Assembly: GCF_012927185.1 (NCBI RefSeq)
Contig: NZ_JABBGB010000002.1
Location: 1,798,001-1,862,000 of the forward strand
Reading direction: 5' to 3'
DNA: 64,000 nucleotides
DNA from: Pseudoflavitalea sp. G-6-1-2
GTDB lineage: Bacteria > Bacteroidota > Bacteroidia > Chitinophagales > Chitinophagaceae
In this document: piece by piece, positions 18,697-28,300 of the stretch
Layout: each line of letters opens with the position of its first letter
How positions within the stretch are numbered: position 1 is the first letter of the stretch
Made by a program: the position numbers and the translations under genes
The notes under the pieces: generated by a model
Databases searched by the model: none
Seen by the model: the letters and a program-made list of their open reading frames with translations, nothing else
What the model was told of the DNA's origin: nothing

Positions 18697-20184
18697 ATGA
18701 AACAGATAAATATAATATTGCTGACGTGCTTCATTGCTTTGGCCGCAGGCTGCTCTAAGAGCGAACTGGACGTAGCCAACCCCAATCAACCTGATTATAA
18801 AAAGGTATACAAAACCGGTGCGGATCTGGAGAATCTGTCGAGCGGCCTTTACACCATCGTATATGATGGAGAGAATGCTGCTGCCGGCATGAAGAATATG
18901 CTGGCTACTGCTGCGGATAATGTAACCTGCTCCTGGGGAAACTATGGCTTGCGCGATATGTCGTTCGAACCAAGAGACAATAGCTGGGATAACTCACCTA
19001 CCTATTCGAATGCAGGCCTTACAGAATACACTTTCAATAAAATGTATGCAGCAATCACCACAGCATCACTGATCTACTTTGCTGTGGATAGCGGCGTAAA
19101 CGTTGAAGGAGCAGGCGGCAATGAAAAAGTGCGCGCTTTTACAAAGTTCATTCAGGGTGTTGCTTATGGCAATCTGTCCCTGCTGTTCGACAAAGCATTT
19201 CTGGTAGATGAGAAAAAAACAGTGGAGCCTTCAGTTACCAAGGCTGTAGGTTATCTGGAGGTATCGAAAGCCGCTGTTGCTTATCTCGATACTGCCATTA
19301 AATATTGCGCTACCGAATTTACAATTCCCGCTGCATGGCTGGGCACTGCTGACGATTACAGCAATGATGACCTTAAAAAACTATGCAACACCCTGGCAGC
19401 AAGGATTCTTTCTTATGTGCCAAGAAACAAAACTGACCTGGCCGCTGTCGACTGGACCAAAGTGCAGGCATATGCAGCTGCTGGTATCACCAGTGATTTT
19501 ACAATAATAATGGACGGTGCAGTAAACTGGTATGATGAAGCAGGCGATTACCTCACTTCAAATGGATGGGGCATGACGGATATGTATACCGTAAATATGA
19601 TGGACCCCGTAACACAGCCCGCACACTGGGACAACAGCGCTTCGTTTCCACGCCCACCTGAATCTACCAACCCAATAGACAAGCGTTTGAAATCAGACTT
19701 TGAGTTTGTGCCTTCCAACTGGTTCAATGCCGGTCGCGGTTATTATCATTTCTCTACCTACAGATCAAAAAGATATGATGATGTTTATGTAAACGCCATT
19801 GGCCCCAAACCAGTAATACTTGCTGCGGAGAACGTACTGCTGAAAGCCGAAGCCGCTGCATATAAAGGAGCATTGAACGATGCGGCAACGCTTATCAATA
19901 CAGGCACGCGTGTTACCAGAGGACAAATGCCTGTTGTTGCGCCCGACCTCGCAAAACTGGTGGAAGCCATTCACCACGAAAGATTCGTGGAATTGTACAC
20001 CACCGGAATTGGCTTGCAGTACTTTGAAATGCGCAAACTCGATTTACTCCAGAAAGGAACACCATTGCATCTTCCGCTGCCTGCCAAAGTGTTGCAGACC
20101 TTCGGTGAAAAACCACCCTACTATACTTTTGGTACTGTAGCAAAAGCAGATGGCAAGAATACCTCCAATGGAGGATGGAGATAA
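18697..20184 (+). CDS. RagB/SusD family nutrient-uptake lipoprotein
   Basis: The 495-residue lipoprotein has a type II signal peptide with lipobox LAAGC (lipidated Cys19). Family features include YKKVYKTGADLENLSSGLY early, a TPR-like helical scaffold, and the conserved C-terminal stretch around AIHHERFVELYTTGIGLQYFEMRKLD. SusD-like proteins lie on the cell surface and form the lid over the SusC barrel, binding the substrate. It is translated in tandem with the SusC gene 20 bp upstream and ends the operon at a strong terminator. Divergence among SusD proteins prevents any ligand prediction. Confidence 0.95.
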   Translation: MKQINIILLTCFIALAAGCSKSELDVANPNQPDYKKVYKTGADLENLSSGLYTIVYDGENAAAGMKNMLATAADNVTCSWGNYGLRDMSFEPRDNSWDNSPTYSNAGLTEYTFNKMYAAITTASLIYFAVDSGVNVEGAGGNEKVRAFTKFIQGVAYGNLSLLFDKAFLVDEKKTVEPSVTKAVGYLEVSKAAVAYLDTAIKYCATEFTIPAAWLGTADDYSNDDLKKLCNTLAARILSYVPRNKTDLAAVDWTKVQAYAAAGITSDFTIIMDGAVNWYDEAGDYLTSNGWGMTDMYTVNMMDPVTQPAHWDNSASFPRPPESTNPIDKRLKSDFEFVPSNWFNAGRGYYHFSTYRSKRYDDVYVNAIGPKPVILAAENVLLKAEAAAYKGALNDAATLINTGTRVTRGQMPVVAPDLAKLVEAIHHERFVELYTTGIGLQYFEMRKLDLLQKGTPLHLPLPAKVLQTFGEKPPYYTFGTVAKADGKNTSNGGWR

Positions 20185-20222
20185 GATAACACCCTCTGAT
20201 ATATTTTTCTCGTGTAGACTAG

Positions 20223-20254
20223 GCCGCCACGCATCTGCGGGCGGCTCTTTTTTT
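20223..20254 (+). terminator. Intrinsic terminator of the first susCD operon
   Basis: The GC-rich stem GCCGCC / GGCGGC, with inner ACGC/GCG pairing, is followed by TCTTTTTTTT. It lies 38 bp after the susD stop, between convergent genes. Confidence 0.85.
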
Positions 20255-20277
20255 GTCTGTATTTTTTTAGCCGGCAC

Positions 20278-21477
20278 TTAATTCTTAGCCGGCTCTGCCA
20301 GATGCTCTTTGATCAATTGTTCCAGCGCATCCTGTTTAGTGGTGGTATTGCCAACAAGCCTTCTGATAATGCGGCCATCACGGCCAATCAGCAGTTTGGT
20401 AGGAAAAGCGGTTACATCGTATAGCTTCGTTACATCATCCGGATGCGTTCCGTCGTTGTTCATCAGATTCACCCAATGAAGGCCGTCTTCCTGAATGGCT
20501 TTCTTCCATTTCAGTTGCTGTTGTTGCAGCGATCCACCTCGTTCATGAGATACCGCCACTATTTCAAATCCCTGCTCTTTGTATTCGGCATACAATTGTT
20601 TCAGATGCGGATTACTCATGCGGCAGGGCCAGCACCAGCTGCCCCAGAAATCGAGCAATACCAGTTTTCCTTTGTACTGAGAAAAGCGGATGGCTTGTCC
20701 GGTTGAATCGTTCAGCACAAAATCAGGCGCATCGGCACCCACTCCGGTAAGCTTCGCTTTTTCAATGCGTTTTGCAAATGCCTTGCCTTCGGCGGAAGCC
20801 TGTAATGCAGGCTGCATGCGGCTGAACAAAGGAGCTACTTTTGCAGGATCGAGGAAAGAACGGGTTTCATCTATCAACAAATCGAGCGTAATGCCGGATG
20901 TTGCGTGTGTTTCCATGAAGCGCCAACGAATGGAGTCTTTCTCATCCTCTGCCTGATACAATTTTTTGAGATAGGCTGCAATTCCGAGAGAATCTTTTTT
21001 ATCGTAAGCGGCCTTACCCTCTACCCGATAGATGCTGTCCATTCTGCGGGAAGGTACTTGCAGCAGTTGTTCCAGCAGGTCCGCATCCACTTGTGATGCA
21101 GATCCTTTTATAGTTGAAGCGCGCAGTGTATTGGCAGTTTCAATCTGCAATTTACCTGCATCCAGGTAAAAATTATACTCGTATGGTTTGAGCAAACGGG
21201 TACGATCATAATACGTTTTAGTGGTATCAGGTACCGCAACATAAAGCACAGCCTTTGTGGGGTAAGCAATCCTGCCTTTGAAAGAATACTTCCCGTTTTT
21301 TATCACAGCGCTGTCGAGTTGCTGTACTCCGTTTTGCTTGAACTGCAGATAGATGAAAGAATTCAACGTTCCTGCTTGTTGTATGCTGCCATCGAGGGTG
21401 AACGTTGCTGCAGATTGTTTTTTCTGTGCAACAGCAAATACAGGCAGGCACAGGCTTATGAGAAAAAGATATTTCAT
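20278..21477 (-). CDS. TlpA-like thioredoxin-fold protein with N-terminal DUF4369-type domain
   Basis: The 399-residue exported protein has a signal peptide (1-18, LPVFAVAQ). An N-terminal DUF4369-like beta domain follows (about 25-130, FTLDGSIQQAGTLNSFIYLQ), then a helical linker, and a C-terminal AhpC/TSA-thioredoxin domain (about 245-395). The active site is WCWPC near residue 280, inside LLDFWGSWCWPCRM. The cis-proline region is present (DVTAFPTKLLIG). Proteins of this type act in the periplasm as thiol-disulfide reductases. The architecture is common beside SusCD genes in Bacteroidota, though the substrate is rarely known. The CWPC dipeptide differs from the usual CGPC and could shift redox potential. 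It converges on the sigma-less SusCD pair. Confidence 0.9.
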   Translation of the reverse strand: MKYLFLISLCLPVFAVAQKKQSAATFTLDGSIQQAGTLNSFIYLQFKQNGVQQLDSAVIKNGKYSFKGRIAYPTKAVLYVAVPDTTKTYYDRTRLLKPYEYNFYLDAGKLQIETANTLRASTIKGSASQVDADLLEQLLQVPSRRMDSIYRVEGKAAYDKKDSLGIAAYLKKLYQAEDEKDSIRWRFMETHATSGITLDLLIDETRSFLDPAKVAPLFSRMQPALQASAEGKAFAKRIEKAKLTGVGADAPDFVLNDSTGQAIRFSQYKGKLVLLDFWGSWCWPCRMSNPHLKQLYAEYKEQGFEIVAVSHERGGSLQQQQLKWKKAIQEDGLHWVNLMNNDGTHPDDVTKLYDVTAFPTKLLIGRDGRIIRRLVGNTTTKQDALEQLIKEHLAEPAKN

Positions 21478-21501
21478 AATACACCGGTTGGTTTTGGTTT
21501 T

Positions 21502-21528
21502 TTTCAGGCGATGAAACTTCGCCTGAAA
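21502..21528 (-). other. Stem-loop in leader of TlpA-like gene
   Basis: A perfect 10 bp stem (TTTCAGGCGA / TCGCCTGAAA) with a 7 nt loop ends 24 nt before the start codon and is followed by an A-run in the gene sense. The T-run is on the wrong side for a terminator on either strand, so I read it as a 5' UTR structure that may affect translation or stability. Confidence 0.4.
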
Positions 21529-21568
21529 TAAAGAGTGGTGCGGAATAACCGACGGGGCAATGGACCAT

Positions 21569-21600
21569 AAAAAAAGCCTCCCATAGAGCTGGAAGGCTTT
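21569..21600 (-). terminator. Intrinsic terminator of the ATP-grasp gene
   Basis: On the minus strand the stem AAGCCTTCC / GGGAGGCTT is followed by TTTTTT, 24 bp past the ATP-grasp stop codon. The 16-nt sequence AAAGCCTTCCAGCTCT recurs in the hairpin at 47344. Confidence 0.85.
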
Positions 21601-21623
21601 CTATTATTAGCATAAGTTTTTAT

Positions 21624-22493
21624 CTATGCTGTTAATGCGATCAGTGCGCTGTAGTATCGTTCCAGTCTTTCGTTGTCTCCATCGAAATACAGGTATGGTT
21701 CAATCATTTCAAGTTCCATCAGTTGAAACACACCATCTTTGATAACACCATCCACGCGCGCATACAGTGTTTGAGCCGGTGCTGCCGCAACATATTCAGC
21801 TGCCTGAGTGATGTAATCCTGTTGCGGTGCAGGGTAGCTGATGCTTCCACCATGATAGTGCTGCACTCTGAAATCTCCCTGTTTCGGTGTTTTCAAAACG
21901 CTGTGGCTGTATGCACCATTGAAGAACAGAAACGACCACTCCCCTTCTTTTATTTCTTTGATGAATGGCTGCACCAGAAAATCTTCTTCTGCGATAAGGG
22001 CATCAATTTCGTTTGTCCTCTCAGCCAAATCTGCCTTATCGATAATCAGCGTATTTTTTGCGCCGGCACTCACACAAGGCTTAATTACCAGCTTATCTGT
22101 ATTGAACTGATCGAAGTAGCGGCCGTCGAAAGTAGAACCTTTTTCGAGATAACCAGACGGGATCACTTTAAGCCCTTTGTCGGCAATCTCCAGCAGGTAG
22201 CGCTTGTTGCTGTTCCATTTCACCACCTCAACAGGGTTCAGCACTTTGATATGGAGCCCTTCGAGCATATCGAGCCATTCGATGAATTCGGTTAAGTTTT
22301 CATGATAATCCCAGGGTGATTTGATGATCACCACATTGTATTCTTTCCACTGAACAGTTGAATCGTTCCAAACCACTGCAGTAACATCGAGTCCTTTGCC
22401 TGCGAGAAACGTAAGCAGGTCGCGGCTTTCATCATTGGTAACTCCAACTGAGTACCTTGCCTGTTCCTGATAACCAACAAGTGCAACTTTCAT
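21624..22493 (-). CDS. ATP-grasp domain protein (RimK/glutathione-synthase-like)
   Basis: The 289-residue cytoplasmic protein has an N-terminal Rossmann-like pre-ATP-grasp domain (MKVALVGYQ to about residue 100). An ATP-grasp fold follows, with KLVIKPCVSAGAKNTLII (nucleotide-binding strand, about 125-145), LVQPFIKEIKEGEWSFLFF and, near the end, MELEMIEPYLYF, which supplies acidic metal ligands. Family knowledge: such enzymes join a carboxylate, activated as acyl phosphate, to an amine. Relatives include RimK-like ligases and DcsG of cycloserine synthesis. The real substrate cannot be read here. I chose the Met at 22493 because MKVALVGY is the usual start of the fold; the in-frame start 13 codons upstream adds a lysine-rich stretch without family support. 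It diverges from the hydrolase gene. Confidence 0.85.
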   Translation of the reverse strand: MKVALVGYQEQARYSVGVTNDESRDLLTFLAGKGLDVTAVVWNDSTVQWKEYNVVIIKSPWDYHENLTEFIEWLDMLEGLHIKVLNPVEVVKWNSNKRYLLEIADKGLKVIPSGYLEKGSTFDGRYFDQFNTDKLVIKPCVSAGAKNTLIIDKADLAERTNEIDALIAEEDFLVQPFIKEIKEGEWSFLFFNGAYSHSVLKTPKQGDFRVQHYHGGSISYPAPQQDYITQAAEYVAAAPAQTLYARVDGVIKDGVFQLMELEMIEPYLYFDGDNERLERYYSALIALTA

Positions 22494-22671
22494 ATAAATC
22501 CGGTTTTTTAGATGCTTTTTTAGATCTGTCAATATTAAAAAATAAATCCTGTCCTGCGTAGCTGCATGGAACAGATTTCTTCAACAGAGGGCATTATCAA
22601 TTTGTTCATCGTTTTGCAGGCCAGCTCTGTTGTTTAACTTATCTTTCCACTGTATTGAAAAGTTAACAATC

Positions 22672-23334
22672 ATGCCTACGAAATCGATCAGCATATCCGT
22701 ATCACCTGAAATAGGTAAAGTCTCGGCCATTCTCGTGGCTCCGTCGAAACCAACCTGCATCCTAACGCTTGCCCATGGCGCAGGTGCGGGAATGCAGCAT
22801 GTGTTCATGGAAAATTTATCGGCTGCACTGGCAGCGGCCGGCATTGCCACACTCCGCTTCAATTTTCCTTTTGCAGAGCAACAAAAGAAGAGACCGGATT
22901 CTCCGGCTGTTGCCCATAAGACCATCGAAGCCGCCATCGATAAAGCCATTGCCCTGTATCCGGAGCTTCCTGTATTTGCAGCAGGCAAATCATTTGGAGG
23001 AAGGATGTCGTCCCAATACCTCTCTGCCAACCCGCGCAAGGATGTAAAAGGAATTATCTTCTTCGGCTTTCCGCTGCACCAACCGGGCAAACCGGGCATC
23101 GACAGAGCAGAACATCTGCAACAGGTAAAAGTACCGATGCTTTTTCTGCAGGGCACACGCGATACCCTCGCCAATATCGATATGATGGAGGAAGTATGTG
23201 ATGGACTGAAAAAAGCCACGCTGGTGAAATTCGAAGGAGCAGACCATTCTTTCAAAGCCGGCAAAAAGGAAATGATTCCCCTGCTGGTGGAAGCCACTCA
23301 GAAATGGCTGGCGAAAAAAACAAAAAACCTCTAA
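22672..23334 (+). CDS. Alpha/beta hydrolase (dienelactone-hydrolase / TEX30-like)
   Basis: The 220-residue protein has a full alpha/beta-hydrolase fold. The oxyanion region is LAHGAGAGMQH, the nucleophile elbow is GKSFGGR with Ser107, the acid is in QGTRDTLAN (about Asp164), and the histidine is in GADHSF (His192). The size and the HGAGAGM motif place it with the KANL3/TEX30-like branch of small hydrolases, whose natural substrates are mostly unknown. I start at ATG 22672; a TTG 14 codons upstream gives an unconvincing extension. The stop codon lies only 10 bp before the sigma factor start, so readthrough into the following sigma operon is possible. Confidence 0.85.
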   Translation: MPTKSISISVSPEIGKVSAILVAPSKPTCILTLAHGAGAGMQHVFMENLSAALAAAGIATLRFNFPFAEQQKKRPDSPAVAHKTIEAAIDKAIALYPELPVFAAGKSFGGRMSSQYLSANPRKDVKGIIFFGFPLHQPGKPGIDRAEHLQQVKVPMLFLQGTRDTLANIDMMEEVCDGLKKATLVKFEGADHSFKAGKKEMIPLLVEATQKWLAKKTKNL

Positions 23335-23344
23335 TTTCGGGTAC

Positions 23345-23944
23345 TTGGATCTAACCCCACCATACAATGAACCGCTGCTGCTTCAACAGGTTGCCGAAGG
23401 AAATTCACTGGCCTTCCGACAACTGTTCGATCAGTATCAGCGCCGGGTTTACTCCTACTCATTTAAAATAACCAACTCACACGAAGTAACGGAGGACATA
23501 GTGCAGGATGTATTTCTCGAAATCTGGAATATCCGCCACCGCCTCCATGAAATTGAAAATTTCAATGCCTACCTCCACCGGATTGCACATAGCAAAGTCT
23601 ATCGCAGCCTGCAAAGAGTGGCCAGGGAAGAACTGGTGCTTCAACACCTGAAACAGCAGGGCACACCGGTGGATGAAGCCGGCAAACCCTTGCTGAGCAA
23701 AGAGATCACTCATTTTATCCAATCGTTGGTTGAACAGCTCACTCCCCGCCAACGGGAAGTATTTCTGCTGAGCCGCGAAGAAGGACTCAAATATGAAGAG
23801 ATTGCCCAGCGCATGGGCATTGGCTTCGAAACGGTGAAGTCTCATCTCGCCAATGCACTTAAATTTCTGCGTTCCGAAATCGGCAAACAATATGGTTCAC
23901 AGGCAATCGCCATTCTCATTATCTGGGAATTGACTGCTCTGTAG
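23345..23944 (+). CDS. ECF-type RNA polymerase sigma factor
   Basis: The 199-residue sigma-70 family protein has region 2 at about residues 20-90 (FRQLFDQYQRRVYSYSFKI, DIVQDVFLEIW) and region 4 at about 130-185 (LTPRQREVFLLSREEGLKYE, then EIAQRMGIGFETVKSHL). It follows the Bacteroidota FecI-like pattern and is followed by its FecR partner. The only usable start in frame is TTG; the nearest ATG is out of frame. The short hydrophobic C-terminus (AIAILIIWELTAL) is common in this subfamily. It should be held inactive by the FecR protein next door and, when released, transcribe the adjoining SusCD operon. Confidence 0.92.
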   Translation: MDLTPPYNEPLLLQQVAEGNSLAFRQLFDQYQRRVYSYSFKITNSHEVTEDIVQDVFLEIWNIRHRLHEIENFNAYLHRIAHSKVYRSLQRVAREELVLQHLKQQGTPVDEAGKPLLSKEITHFIQSLVEQLTPRQREVFLLSREEGLKYEEIAQRMGIGFETVKSHLANALKFLRSEIGKQYGSQAIAILIIWELTAL

Positions 23945-24048
23945 AAAAATTTATTTTTTTCTCCCCCATTCGATTTTGTGCAGACTCTTATAGTTACTGA
24001 ACGTCTGCTGTTACCATTTTACTTTTCCTATTCTGAATTGATCAAAGC

Positions 24049-25206
24049 ATGAAAGAACGATTACAAGAATTGTTCGCGAAGCATTTATCCAGACAACTGA
24101 ATGCTCGGGAGCGAACTGAACTGATGGGCCTGCTGCTGGAGCCTGCTCTGCAGGATGAGGTGATGCTATTGTTACAACCCGTCTGGGAAAACAGTGGCGG
24201 AGAACATGAATTTCCGGAAGCGAAGAAAGAGCTCTTTTTCCAAAATCTGTTTGAATCAGCCGAAGATGCGCCGGTTGTTCCTATCCGCCGGAAAGGCCGT
24301 CTGCGCTGGATTGCAGCAGCATCTGTTTTATTGGTATTGATGGCGGCGCTCTACTTCACCCTGTTCAACAGACAGCAGCCACCTATTGAAATTGTACAAA
24401 CTAAGATCGACGTACCTGCTCCCAATTCCACCAACGCGCATATTCAGCTGGCTGATGGTTCTATTGTATTGCTCGACAGCCTTACTGCATTACAGCAAGG
24501 TAGCGTAGCTATTACAAAAGACAAGAATGGCCATGTAGTGTATAATGGTGAAGCAACTGAGCAGCGATACAACACATTGGTAAATCCCCGCGGCAGTAAA
24601 GTAGTGAATATCGAATTGGCAGACGGTACCAGAATCTGGCTCAACTCTGCATCTTCTGTAAAATATTTTACCAGCAACTCAGGCACATCGAGAGATGTGG
24701 AAGTTACCGGCGAAGCCTACTTCGAAGTGGCGAAGAATCCAAAACAACCATTCATCGTAAAGAAGGGTAATACCAACATCACGGTGTTAGGAACTCATTT
24801 CAACGTCAATGCCTATGACGATGAATCGGACATGAAGGTAACTCTGCTCGAAGGCAGTGTGAAAGTCGAAAATGTATTGCTGAAGCCATCAGAACAGATT
24901 GCCGTGAAAAACAGTGGTGATGCATCTTCCAGACTGTCAAAACCAACAACGGTGCAAACCGATGCAGTGGTTGCCTGGAAGAACGGATGGTTCTCTTTCA
25001 GGGATGCAAATGTAAAAACGGTGATGCGTCAGTTATCGCGCTGGTACGATATAGAAGTGGACTATTCAGGTACAATGCCTGCTAAAACTTTCACCGGAGA
25101 TATCGGTCGTTCATTAACACTCACACAAGTGTTAAAAGGAATCGCCGGCACTACCGGCATAAAATATACATTCATCAACAACAGAAAAATACTGATACAA
25201 CCATAA
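24049..25206 (+). CDS. FecR-family anti-sigma / sigma regulator
   Basis: The 385-residue inner-membrane protein has a cytoplasmic N-terminal anti-sigma segment (1-86, with RTELMGLLLEP) and one transmembrane helix at about 87-106 (WIAAASVLLVLMAALYFTLF). The periplasmic FecR domain (about 170-275) has ELADGTRIWLNSASSVKYF, EVTGEAYFEVAKN and VLGTHFNVNAY. The C-terminal DUF4974-like domain (about 315-385) has LSRWYDIEVDYSG. This C-terminal domain is expected to touch the STN domain of the SusC encoded next, passing the signal to the sigma factor. It is separated from the sigma gene by 104 bp and from susC by 125 bp, a gap that contains the antisense-facing hairpin. Confidence 0.92.
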   Translation: MKERLQELFAKHLSRQLNARERTELMGLLLEPALQDEVMLLLQPVWENSGGEHEFPEAKKELFFQNLFESAEDAPVVPIRRKGRLRWIAAASVLLVLMAALYFTLFNRQQPPIEIVQTKIDVPAPNSTNAHIQLADGSIVLLDSLTALQQGSVAITKDKNGHVVYNGEATEQRYNTLVNPRGSKVVNIELADGTRIWLNSASSVKYFTSNSGTSRDVEVTGEAYFEVAKNPKQPFIVKKGNTNITVLGTHFNVNAYDDESDMKVTLLEGSVKVENVLLKPSEQIAVKNSGDASSRLSKPTTVQTDAVVAWKNGWFSFRDANVKTVMRQLSRWYDIEVDYSGTMPAKTFTGDIGRSLTLTQVLKGIAGTTGIKYTFINNRKILIQP

Positions 25207-25226
25207 TCACAGACTGCAGGTAACAT

Positions 25227-25266
25227 AAAAAAACCGGGAGCAAAGATTGGCGTCCTGTCCCCGGTT
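25227..25266 (-). terminator. Antisense-facing intrinsic terminator in the fecR-susC gap
   Basis: Read on the minus strand, the stem AACCGGG / CCCGGTT is followed by TTTTTTT. No minus-strand gene ends here, so the T-tract would stop a transcript running antisense to the susC leader. The loop holds GGACGCCAATC; a matching hairpin with GGACGCAAATC lies in the same place in the second sigma/FecR/SusC locus. Confidence 0.6.
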
Positions 25267-25331
25267 CGATTAATGTTAACGCAAAGAGTATTTCGCAACT
25301 GCTTATTGTTAAACTTAAACCAAGTAAAGGT

Positions 25332-28300
25332 ATGCAACCAAAGCATTTCCTCCAACCCCTGCTTTTTCAAAACCATTTAAAGAGAAGGGGTCCCACCAAA
25401 ACGCTGTTAGTTATGAAATTGACCGCCATCTTTTTACTGGCATCTGTACTGCAACTCAGTGCAAAGTCAAATGCACAAACGGTTACATGGTCCGGCCACC
25501 GCGTGCCGATTGCCAAAGTACTGGAAGCCATAAAGGCACAAACCGGATATGGTTTCTTTTACAGCAACGAAGATCTTGCAATGACATCTCCGGTAACGGT
25601 TGCATTCAGAAATACGCCTGTGCGGGCCGCGCTGGAAATTACGCTTAAAGGCCAGGCGCTTGATTTTGAAATTCAGGGAACTACTGTATTCATCAGCAGA
25701 AAACCCGTTGAAGTTGCTGTTGCAGTTCCATTGAATGAGCCGGCAGCCGTGGAAATTCCCATTCCCGCTGATGAAATCAAAGGCATTGTGAGAGACCAGA
25801 AGAACGCTCCGATAGCCGGCATAACTGTTTTTGCCAAAAGAAGCGGCGCTTTGACTGTTACCGATAGTCATGGTTATTTTCTGCTGCACAATACACGCAA
25901 TGGTGATACGCTGATTTTCTCCAGCGTAAACTACGAAACCGTTACCGTGGCTGCCAGAATGGACACCTACATGAACATCATCATGAAACAAAAGGTAGAA
26001 AAACTGGAGGCCATCGTTGTATACAATACCGGCTATCAGGAATTGCGGAAAGAAAGAGCCACCGGCTCATTCGGCAAACCCGATATGGAAGTATTCACCA
26101 AACGCATCGGCACGATGGACATCATTGCCCGTCTCGAAGGACAGGTAAGCGGATTACAGGTGCAGTCGGGTGTTGGCTCCGAATCTTACAACGGAAATGG
26201 CAACGGAATCGCAACGAGAAAAAGCATCGTTCGCGGCAGCAGCAGCATTCAGCTTACTTCAGATCCGCTGTATGTTGTGAATGGTGTACCTGTTGCCGAA
26301 TACAGCGCAGTAAACCCTGATGATATCGAAAGTATCACTGTATTGAAAGATGCTACTGCAGCATCCATCTGGGGTGCAAGAGCCGCCAATGGCGTAATTG
26401 TGATCACCACCAAAAACGGCAATAAGAATCAGAAGTTATCCGTCAACTATAACGGGTTCTTCAATTTCGCCGGCAGGCCGGATTTCGGTGCAGTACGTTA
26501 TCTGAACAGCAAAGAATATATACAGACTGCCCGCGAAACCTTCGACCCGGTGGCCGTTCCATGGGAAAGCCTTACCTACAGCACTATCGCTCCTCACGAT
26601 CAGATCCTCTACGATATGCATCGCGGCATTCTATCCGATGCAGAAGGCAATCGCAAACTGGATAGTCTCGCTTCGATCGACAATTTTCCTCAGATAAGAG
26701 ACAGATTCTACCGCAACGCACTCACCACCAACCATACCCTTTCTGTTTCTGCCGGCAATCAGAACTATTCGTTTTACGGATCTTTCGGTTATACCGGTAT
26801 TCAAAGCAATCGCCCCGGTGAACGAAACGATGCATATAAACTGAACCTTAATCAGTCGATGAATTTCGGCAGCAGAGTAAAACTGCAGGTGAGCACATCA
26901 CTGGTAAATCAGATCAGCAGTGCAAAGAACGCAATAACCGTGGGTAGCGATTTCATCCCTTATCAGTTATTCACAGATGGTGATGGCAACGGACTTCCGA
27001 TGAGCTACCTCAGCGGATGGTCCGATTCGCTGAGAAACGATTACGCTTCGCGCAGCCGCATCAACCTCGATTATTATCCTGCAGAAGAAGAGAAGCTGCA
27101 AAGCTCTTACAACAATAATCTCAGCATCAATGTTACCGCCAACATCAACGTTAAACTTATCGAAGGGCTGAGTTTCAACGGAACATATGGTTATCAGAAA
27201 TCTCCCGGTACGGTGAGATATTATTCAGACAACAAATTATTCAATCAACGCAAACAACTGGTAGGACTCACCATTGCTCCTACTGTTGATGATATTCCGG
27301 AATACCTGGTGCCAACTACAGGAGGCAGATTAACATCCGGCAGCAATGACCAGCGTAACTGGACAGTGAGAAACCAGCTTATCTACGATATTGGTCTCAG
27401 AGCCGGCAGAGACCGCCTCACTTTGCAGGCCGGACAGGAAGCGAACGAAGGTCTTCAAACCCGCACCACAACTGCTGTATTCGGGTATGATGAAGTGCTG
27501 AACACAGCGCCGCAGCTCGATCTGAAGAAACTGGCAGCCGGCATTCCGGGAACAGTAACCGGTTGGGGTTCCCTCTGGATTACGCCCTATGAATTGAACG
27601 AAGCACGCACCAGATTCATTTCTTATTTCGGTCTCGCCAGTTACACCTTCAATCAGAAATACAGCATCGATGCAAGCTGGAGACAGGATATGAGCAACCA
27701 GTTTGCCAACGATATCTCCATGCAAAACAAACCGTCTTACAGCTTCGGTGCAAAATGGCAAATCGGAAGAGAATCCTTTATGGAACCCATAAGATGGATC
27801 GATGATCTCGGCCTCAGAGCAACCTACGGCATTACAGGCAATTCCCCCACTGTAGGAGCAGCCACACTGCGCGATGTAATCAGCTCTATCAGTCAAGGGC
27901 ATTTCGATGGCAGTTTCATCGGAGGAGAGGCTTTCGCCATCGACAGAATTGCCAACAAAAATCTTTCATGGGAAAGAACAGGCACCCTTAATATTGGCGC
28001 AGACTTCTCCGTCTTCGACAGAAGACTCAGCGGCTCCATAAACTATTACCACAAGAGAACCGTAGACCTGCTGGGACGTGTTCCCTTGAATCGTTTCACC
28101 GGTTTCAGTGGCACATCCGGCAACATCGGTTCATTGAGAAATCAGGGTTTCGAGTTCAATCTTCGTTCGGAGAATATCCGCCGAAAAAATTTCAGCTGGA
28201 CAACAAGTGTAACGTTTAGTCACAACCGAAACAAATTGATCGACTATGCAATCCCCGGATCCTGGGCAAATTCTGCCGAGGCAAGAATTAACGCCAGAGA

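Noticed and set aside
20268-20297. AGCCGGC/GCCGGCT inverted repeat at the end of the TlpA-like gene as its terminator
   Set aside because: The T-run lies on the wrong side for the minus-strand gene, and the repeat spans its stop codon.
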